Below, one piece after another: positions 7,240-12,056 of a DNA stretch of 12,056 bases. Origin of the DNA: Myxococcales bacterium (GTDB lineage Bacteria > Myxococcota > Myxococcia > Myxococcales > Myxococcaceae). A program made the position numbers and the translations under genes. Position 1 is the first letter of the stretch, and every line of letters starts with the position of its first letter. The notes below the pieces were generated by a model. It worked only from the letters and a program-made list of their open reading frames with translations. It made no database searches and was not told the DNA's origin. The stretch is taken from NCBI GenBank assembly GCA_003153055.1, contig PMBV01000363.1, positions 1 through 12,056 of the forward strand. Reading direction: 5' to 3'.

Positions 7240-9915
7240 ATGGGTAGCCTCGTTCGCGTCCTGTTCGTGCTCCTGTCGCTCTCCGCCTGCGAGGGCATTG
7301 CCTTTCGGGCAGTTGCCGACGGAGGCCTGCCTGGCGGTGGCCCCGGTCGCGTGGGAGGTGGCTCGGGCGGCGGACACGGGTCCACGGGCGGAGGCACGTC
7401 CACTGGCGGAGGCAGCTCCACCGGCGGAGGCACGTCCACTGGCGGAGGCAGCTCCACCGGCGGCGGCGGCTCCACCGGCGGAGGCTCGGCAGCTGGGGGT
7501 GGCACGGCCGAGGTCCCCGGCATCGACATCGACGGAGGCGCCCTGACCCTGTGGTACGACACGCCGGCGGCCGTCTGGACCGAGGCGTTGCCCGTGGGCA
7601 ATGGGCGGCTCGGCGCCATGGTCTTCGGTGGGCCGACGAGCGAGCGGCTCCAACTCAACGAGAGCTCATTCTGGTCGAGCGGGCCTTCTCGGAACGACAA
7701 CCCCAAGGCCGCGGGTGTGCTGGCCCAGGTTCGCCAGCTCATCTTCGATGGAAAGAACAAAGACGCCGAGTCGCTCATCAACGCCAACTTCCTCACCCAG
7801 AACAACGCGGCGAAGTTCCAGACCGTCGGCGACCTCAGCGTGCGCTTCTCGGGGCACGAGAGCTTCACCGCCTACACTCGCAACCTCGATCTCAAACGAG
7901 CCGTCGCCACGACGACGTACAAGGTCGACGGGGTCACCTACACCCGGGAAACCTTCGCCTCTCAGCCTGATCAGGTCATCGTGGTGCGGCTCTCCGCCGA
8001 CCGCAAGGCACAGCTCACCTTCACCGTCGGCCTTGATGGCCCCCTCAAGACCGGCGTCAACGTTCTCGACGAGCGCACCTTGGAGTTGACGGGACTCTCC
8101 GGCTCGAATGGAGGCGTCACCGGGCAGGTCAAGGTCGACGCCCGGGTCAAGGTCGTGAGCTCGGGAGGCACCACGGCGAAGTCGGCGAACGGAATCATTG
8201 TCACCAACGCCGACGAGGCGCTGCTCCTCGTGTCGATCGCCACCAACTTCGTCGACTACAAGACCCTGACGGCCGATGAGAAGGCGACCTGCGCGAAGTT
8301 TCTCTCGGACGCTGGGGCCAAGTCCTACGACAGCCTCCTCGCGAGCCACCTGGCCGCGTATCAAGGGTACTTCAACCGCGTGGCCCTCGACCTCGGGCCG
8401 GCCACCTCGACGGCCACGACCAATCAACGCATTCAAGGGTTCTCGTCAGGCAAAGACTCCCAGTTCGCCGCCATGTACTTCCAGTTCGGCCGCTACCTGC
8501 TCATCTCGAGCTCGCAGCCCGGAGGTCAGCCGGCCAACCTGCAGGGAATCTGGAACGACTCGACGGACCCCGCGTGGGGCAGCAAATACACCATCAACAT
8601 CAACACCGAGATGAACTACTGGCCCGCCGAGAAGACCAACCTCTCCGAGATGTTCGACCCCCTGAAGCGCATGCTGCAGGAGCTCTCCGAGAGTGGCAAA
8701 CAGACGGCTTCGAGCATGTACGGGGCCAAGGGCTGGGTGGCGCACCACAACACCGATATCTGGCGCATCAGCGGTGTGGTCGATTTCGCCAGCTCGGGCA
8801 TGTGGCCCATGGGGAGCGCCTGGCTCTCACAGCACCTATGGGAGCACTATGCCTATACGGGCGACCTGAAATACCTCGAGGAGGTCTACCCTGTATTGAA
8901 ATCGGCGTGCGAATTCTATCAAGACTTCCTCGTCGAGGAGCCGAAGAACAAGTGGCTCGTCGTGTCTCCGTCGGTTTCGCCGGAGAATGCCCCGGGTGCG
9001 ACCGGTGGTTCGGCCGTCTGCGCGGGAAACACCATCGACAACCAACTCCTCTTCGACCTCTTCACGAAGACCATCAAGGCGGCGACCCTGCTCGGAAAGG
9101 ACAGCGACCTGGTGAGCAAGCTCCAGGGCCTCCTCGACCGGCTTCCGCCGATGCAGGTCGGCAGCTGGGGTCAACTCCAGGAATGGATGCAAGACTGGGA
9201 CAGCCAGAATGACACCAACCGCCACGTCTCGCACTTGTATGGTCTGTACCCGAGCAATCAGATCTCGCCCGATGCGACCCCGCAGCTCCTCGACGCCGCG
9301 CGGACCTCGCTGATTCACCGGGGCGATGTGTCCACCGGCTGGTCCATGGGCTGGAAGGTGAACTTCTGGGCGCGACTCCTCGACGGGAACCACGCCCTGA
9401 AGCTCATTCGTGACCAACTGTCTCCCCAGAGCGGCGGGGGCGGCGGCACCTACCCCAACCTCTTCGACGCCCACCCCCCGTTTCAAATCGATGGGAACTT
9501 CGGCTGCACCTCAGGCATCACCGAGATGCTGCTGCAGACTCAAGGTGGCGTGGTGCACATTCTGCCGGCGCTGCCCGACGATTGGGCAAGCGCGGGGGGT
9601 GTCAGAGGCCTGCGCGCCTACGGAGGCTTCGAGGCCGACTTCACATGGAAGAACGGCCAGGTCGAGAAGCTCGTGATTCGCTCGCGCCTGGGTGGCACCT
9701 GTCGAATTCGCGTCCCCAACGAGATGGCCCTGAGCGACGCCACGGCGCTCACGAAGGCCTCCGGCAAGAACCCCAACGCGTTCTTCGACACTCCGGCGGT
9801 CAAGAAGGCGTTGATCTCCCCGTCTGCGAAGCTGAACGAGGTCGTCCTTCGCAAGACCTTTGAGTACGACCTCCAAACCAAGGCCGGGGAGGGCTATGTC
9901 CTCATCAAGAAGTAG
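7240..9915 (+). CDS. GH95 lipoprotein, predicted alpha-L-fucosidase or alpha-L-galactosidase
   Basis: An 891-residue exported inverting glycosidase of the (alpha/alpha)6-barrel family GH95, removing terminal alpha-L-fucose or alpha-L-galactose. Residues 1-16 are a signal peptide with lipobox LSA-Cys17. Residues 28-88 are a Gly/Ser/Thr repeat tether. The N-terminal beta domain starts at about 102 with the GH95 block [14 protein letters not shown] and LNESSFW. The barrel carries Asn453 and Asn455 in [14 protein letters not shown], Glu582 in SPEN and Asp751 in FQIDGNFG. These match the Asn421/Asn423, Glu566 and Asp766 set of Bifidobacterium bifidum AfcA. Thr451 stands where AfcA has His419 near the sugar C6, a substitution reported in an alpha-L-galactosidase. 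The start at 7240 is chosen because no other start codon in frame precedes it after the GH97 stop and it opens the signal peptide. No strong ribosome-binding site is visible, so expression may depend on GH97 translation. The gene overlaps GH27 by 20 nt. Full length, intact. Confidence 0.95.
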   Translation: MGSLVRVLFVLLSLSACEGIAFRAVADGGLPGGGPGRVGGGSGGGHGSTGGGTSTGGGSSTGGGTSTGGGSSTGGGGSTGGGSAAGGGTAEVPGIDIDGGALTLWYDTPAAVWTEALPVGNGRLGAMVFGGPTSERLQLNESSFWSSGPSRNDNPKAAGVLAQVRQLIFDGKNKDAESLINANFLTQNNAAKFQTVGDLSVRFSGHESFTAYTRNLDLKRAVATTTYKVDGVTYTRETFASQPDQVIVVRLSADRKAQLTFTVGLDGPLKTGVNVLDERTLELTGLSGSNGGVTGQVKVDARVKVVSSGGTTAKSANGIIVTNADEALLLVSIATNFVDYKTLTADEKATCAKFLSDAGAKSYDSLLASHLAAYQGYFNRVALDLGPATSTATTNQRIQGFSSGKDSQFAAMYFQFGRYLLISSSQPGGQPANLQGIWNDSTDPAWGSKYTININTEMNYWPAEKTNLSEMFDPLKRMLQELSESGKQTASSMYGAKGWVAHHNTDIWRISGVVDFASSGMWPMGSAWLSQHLWEHYAYTGDLKYLEEVYPVLKSACEFYQDFLVEEPKNKWLVVSPSVSPENAPGATGGSAVCAGNTIDNQLLFDLFTKTIKAATLLGKDSDLVSKLQGLLDRLPPMQVGSWGQLQEWMQDWDSQNDTNRHVSHLYGLYPSNQISPDATPQLLDAARTSLIHRGDVSTGWSMGWKVNFWARLLDGNHALKLIRDQLSPQSGGGGGTYPNLFDAHPPFQIDGNFGCTSGITEMLLQTQGGVVHILPALPDDWASAGGVRGLRAYGGFEADFTWKNGQVEKLVIRSRLGGTCRIRVPNEMALSDATALTKASGKNPNAFFDTPAVKKALISPSAKLNEVVLRKTFEYDLQTKAGEGYVLIKK
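7387..7476 (+). repeat. Five 18-bp tandem units in the GH95 tether
   Basis: Five 18-bp units starting GGCGGAGGC alternate between an ACGTCCACT ending and an AGCTCCACC ending (7387-7404, 7405-7422, 7423-7440, 7441-7458); the fifth (7459-7476) is a variant beginning GGCGGCGGC. The first four form two exact copies of a 36-bp super-unit, which points to recent duplication. They encode Gly-Gly-Gly-Thr/Ser-Ser-Thr steps of the flexible tether between lipid anchor and enzyme. Confidence 0.9.
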
Positions 9916-11866
9916 AGGGAGCCGCGAGTCCGCTGGGCGCGCGCTTCGTTCCGTGACGGCGGTGGCCATGCTCGCCGCCGCGGGGGCCCATGGCGCAGCC
10001 ACTGACATGACCATCTCGATGGACCAGGCACCGTCGACGCCGAAAATCCACGCGCCCTCGGTGGTCTCGGCGCGGCCGGGCAGCCCCTGGGTGTACGCCA
10101 TCCCCTCGACCGGCCAAGCGCCGCTCGGCTTCTCGGCGCAGGGGCTCCCCGCGGGCCTCTCGCTGGACGCCAGCTCGGGGATTCTCTCGGGCACGATGCC
10201 GGTCGCCGGCTCGTACCCAGTGGTCATCACCGCGAGCAACTCCAGTGGGAGCGCGAGCGCGACGTTGACGCTCGTGTCTGGCAACACGCTCAGCCTCACT
10301 CCGGCGATGGGCTGGAACAGCTACGACTCCTTCGGCGGCGGGGTCACCGAGCAAGAGACGATGGACGCGGCGACGGTGCTCAAGGCGAAGCTCCAGCCGT
10401 TCGGGTGGAACACGGTGGTGGTCGATTACCTCTGGTACGACGGAGAGCAGCTCATCGACGCCAACGGGCGCTACCTCCCATCGCCGCGGCGGTTCCCCTC
10501 GGCCACGGGGACGCTTGGGTTCAAGCCCCTCGCCGACAAAATCCATGCCCTGGGCCTCCAGTTCGGCATCCACATCATGCGTGGCGTTCCCCGGAAGAGC
10601 GTCTCGGCGAAGAGCCCCATCGCTGGGTCGACGTACACCGCGGCCGACGCGGCCAACACCAGCGACGCCTGCGCGTGGGACTCGCACATGTGGGGCGTCC
10701 GGGGAGCCACGGCCGCCGGGCAGGCCTGGTACGACTCGATCTTCAGTCAGTACGCCGAGTGGGGCATCGACTTCGTCAAGGTCGACGACATGGTCGGCGG
10801 CGCCTATCACCAGGAAGAGGTGATTGCGATTCGGAAGGCGATCGACAAGACCGGCCGGTCGATCGTTCTCAGCCTCTCGCCCGGGCCGATGCAGACCCGC
10901 GACGCGGTCAACTTGAACGCCAACGCAAACATGTGGCGAATGGTGAACGACTTCTGGGACACCAATGGTCTGAGCAACCTCAACGACGAGTTCGACACCG
11001 CCGCCAATTGGCAGGCGGTCACGGGCCTCGACGTGGGGCACTGGCCAGACGCCGACATGCTGCCCTTGGGGTACATCGGACCGCGCTGTCCTGTGCATGG
11101 GGCGGGCCCCACGGGTCTCAGTCATAACCTGCAGGTGTTGGTCATGACGCTCTGGAGCATCCTGCCCTCGCCGTTGATGTTCGGTGGCAACGTACCGGCG
11201 CTCGCCACCGACGGGACGGGCCCATGGACCACGGCGTTGCTGACCAACGAGGAGGTCCTCGCGGTCGACCAGGACGGCCTGGGAGCTCGCGCGAAGCGGC
11301 TCCGGCGCGATGGCAGCACCGAGGTGTGGACCCGGGCGCTCAGCGGCGGTCGGCTGGCGGTGGCGCTGTTCAATCGGGGGACGCAAGACGCGACGATGAC
11401 CGTGCCCTTCAGCCAGCTCGGGGTCTCGGGGCCGACGGTGGCCCGAGATCTCTGGCACCGACAGCAGGTCAGCAGCGCTGCCGCGGAGCTGAGCGCGAAC
11501 GTCCCCCACGAATCCGCGCTGCTGTTCACCCTCTCCCCACCGGCGCCCGACGGCGGAGTTGGCGGAACCGACGGAGGCGCGACCACGGCAGACGCGGGGC
11601 ACGGCAATGGCGAACCTGGCACTGGAGGCGGCGGCGGGACTGGCGGGGGCGGCGACACTGGAGGGGGAACCGGCGGGGCCGCTGGAGGGGGAGCCGGCGG
11701 AGGGCCCGGGGTAGACGCGGGGGTCCACCCAGTCGATGGCGGGGTCTCCAAACCGAACGGCTTCGCGACCGGTGGGTGCGGGGCAGCCTCCGGCGAACAG
11801 CGTGGCTCGATGGCCTGGGTGGTGCTGGTGGGGGCGCTGCTCCTCGGGGCCCGACGGAGACCTTGA
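9896..11866 (+). CDS. GH27 alpha-galactosidase-like enzyme with Ig-like domain and MYXO-CTERM tail
   Basis: A 656-residue secreted retaining glycosidase. Order: basic start and signal peptide (1-35, hydrophobic core about 19-33); putative Ig-like domain of the He_PIG type (about 50-128, GLPAGLSLDASSGILSGT); GH27 barrel from about 135 (PAMGWNSYDSFG); beta-sandwich (about 460-547); Gly-rich stalk (about 552-606); sorting tail (626-656). Asp297 in DFVKVDD is the predicted nucleophile and Asp352 in WRMVNDFW the acid/base. GHWPDADML matches the family GxWNDPDML block. The ATG at 9896 is preferred over a TTG at 9860 because GGGGAGG sits just upstream and it starts the signal peptide cleanly. It overlaps the end of GH95 by 20 nt, so coupled translation is likely. 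GH27 also contains beta-L-arabinopyranosidases and isomalto-dextranases, and this protein has divergent stretches (GIHIMRGVPR), so alpha-galactosidase is the best but not certain call. Confidence 0.92.
   Translation: MSSSRSRGSRESAGRALRSVTAVAMLAAAGAHGAATDMTISMDQAPSTPKIHAPSVVSARPGSPWVYAIPSTGQAPLGFSAQGLPAGLSLDASSGILSGTMPVAGSYPVVITASNSSGSASATLTLVSGNTLSLTPAMGWNSYDSFGGGVTEQETMDAATVLKAKLQPFGWNTVVVDYLWYDGEQLIDANGRYLPSPRRFPSATGTLGFKPLADKIHALGLQFGIHIMRGVPRKSVSAKSPIAGSTYTAADAANTSDACAWDSHMWGVRGATAAGQAWYDSIFSQYAEWGIDFVKVDDMVGGAYHQEEVIAIRKAIDKTGRSIVLSLSPGPMQTRDAVNLNANANMWRMVNDFWDTNGLSNLNDEFDTAANWQAVTGLDVGHWPDADMLPLGYIGPRCPVHGAGPTGLSHNLQVLVMTLWSILPSPLMFGGNVPALATDGTGPWTTALLTNEEVLAVDQDGLGARAKRLRRDGSTEVWTRALSGGRLAVALFNRGTQDATMTVPFSQLGVSGPTVARDLWHRQQVSSAAAELSANVPHESALLFTLSPPAPDGGVGGTDGGATTADAGHGNGEPGTGGGGGTGGGGDTGGGTGGAAGGGAGGGPGVDAGVHPVDGGVSKPNGFATGGCGAASGEQRGSMAWVVLVGALLLGARRRP
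11609..11710 (+). repeat. Glycine-rich stalk of the GH27 protein
   Basis: Low-complexity GGC/GGG-rich stretch encoding residues 572-605, mainly GGGT, GGGD and GGGA steps. It is a third independent Gly-rich tether in this locus, here next to a C-terminal rather than an N-terminal anchor. The DNA repeats are imperfect, without a strict period. Confidence 0.75.
11771..11863 (+). other. MYXO-CTERM-like sorting signal
   Basis: Residues 626-656 of the GH27 protein have the tripartite layout of MYXO-CTERM tails: GG-Cys (Cys628), a hydrophobic helix (MAWVVLVGALLLGA) and a terminal Arg-Arg-Arg-Pro. In Myxococcota such tails are thought to be cut near the Cys by myxosortase-type intramembrane proteases and the protein moved to the cell surface. 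This is the best single taxonomic marker in the window. The spacing between Cys and helix is slightly long, so the exact model score is not known. Confidence 0.85.
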
Positions 11867-11871
11867 CGCTC

Positions 11872-11893
11872 CGCCGACGCCCTTGGCTCGGCG
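11872..11893 (+). terminator. GC-rich hairpin after the glycosidase operon
   Basis: CGCCGA (11872-11877) pairs with TCGGCG (11888-11893), with an inner GCC/GGC stem around CTT and one bulged C. It starts 5 nt after the GH27 stop and sits between that gene and the next. There is no T-run behind it, so it may end transcription poorly or merely protect the 3' end. Confidence 0.4.
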
Positions 11894-11948
11894 CCGGGGA
11901 GACCCGTGGTAGGAGGACTCCTCGAAAGACCGGAGGAAGGTCAGCGCC

Positions 11949-12056
11949 ATGAGCCCCCATCGCTATCCCGAGAGCGACGTTGCCGCCATCGAGCGCGTGA
12001 TTCGCGAGCGCCGCGACATGCGGCACTTCGTCCCGGGCTCGCTGCCGGACGGATTG
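11949..12056 (+). CDS. Start of a BluB/nitroreductase-like protein, cut off by the window edge
   Basis: Only 36 codons are visible, so identification is tentative. The block VIRERRDMRHFVPG resembles the N-terminus of BluB (5,6-dimethylbenzimidazole synthase), a flavin-destroying enzyme that makes the lower ligand of vitamin B12; related nitroreductase-fold proteins share a similar RRDxR motif. GGAGG (11932-11936) and AAGG (11937-11940) precede the ATG, the latter at 8 nt. It begins 82 nt after the GH27 stop with a hairpin between, so it is probably outside the glycosidase operon. No link to the polysaccharide genes is evident. Confidence 0.6.
   Translation, partial: MSPHRYPESDVAAIERVIRERRDMRHFVPGSLPDGL

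Noticed and set aside
7387..7476. CRISPR-like array
   Set aside because: Units are directly adjacent without spacers, in frame, and encode a glycine linker.
7181..7546. ATG overlapping the GH97 stop (TGATG) as start of a small coupled gene
   Set aside because: The frame is not that of GH95, runs through its signal peptide and repeat region, and encodes low-complexity Arg/Ala/Pro sequence. The GH95 start at 7240 is better.
9860..9895. TTG at 9860 as GH27 start
   Set aside because: It adds 12 residues ahead of the signal peptide and lacks a close ribosome-binding site, whereas ATG 9896 follows GGGGAGG.
11867..11948. Cobalamin riboswitch before the BluB-like gene
   Set aside because: Only 82 nt are available and no B12-box-like sequence is visible.

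Overview
The window looks like chromosomal DNA from a predatory or saprophytic deltaproteobacterial-type organism of the phylum Myxococcota. The evidence is high G+C with strong third-position bias, lipoproteins tethered by Gly/Ser/Thr- or Asp-Ala-Gly-rich linkers, and a C-terminal tail on one protein (Cys, hydrophobic helix, Arg-Arg-Arg) that matches the MYXO-CTERM sorting signal. No species can be named from the sequence alone.

Layout. Two gene groups diverge from one ~300-bp intergenic region (4902-5204). Leftwards on the minus strand are a very large four-haem, double-propeller lipoprotein (723-4901) and, 15 nt behind it, a GH43 glycoside hydrolase with a signal peptide that runs off the left edge (1-707). 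Rightwards on the plus strand are three exported glycoside hydrolases in tight succession: GH97 lipoprotein (5205-7181), GH95 lipoprotein (7240-9915) and a GH27 enzyme with an Ig-like N-domain and MYXO-CTERM tail (9896-11866, overlapping GH95 by 20 nt). A GC-rich hairpin follows. An apparently unrelated gene then begins at 11949 and runs off the right edge; its 36 visible residues resemble the start of a BluB/nitroreductase-family protein.

How it may work together. GH97 (retaining alpha-galactosidase signature), GH27 (alpha-galactosidase fold), GH95 (alpha-L-fucosidase or alpha-L-galactosidase) and GH43 (arabinofuranosidase/xylosidase fold) are all side-chain-removing exo-enzymes. Together they suggest debranching of a galactose-, fucose/L-galactose- and arabinose-decorated plant polysaccharide, such as a complex glucuronoarabinoxylan, at the cell surface. 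No backbone endo-enzyme, transporter or regulator is visible. The four-haem protein in the same locus is the unexpected member. It joins a YVTN-type propeller, a MauG/cytochrome c peroxidase-like di-haem module and a second propeller of the hydrazine-synthase-alpha-like type carrying two more CxxCH sites.

The strongest regulatory clue is a near-perfect 12-bp element (AACCCAATTyCC) found once upstream of each divergent operon, in the same orientation relative to each gene. It is followed 16-17 nt later by CGaCC or CGTCC. This resembles paired ECF-sigma-type promoters and would make the cytochrome and the glycosidases one regulon. Assignments rest on motifs read by eye; no database search was run.
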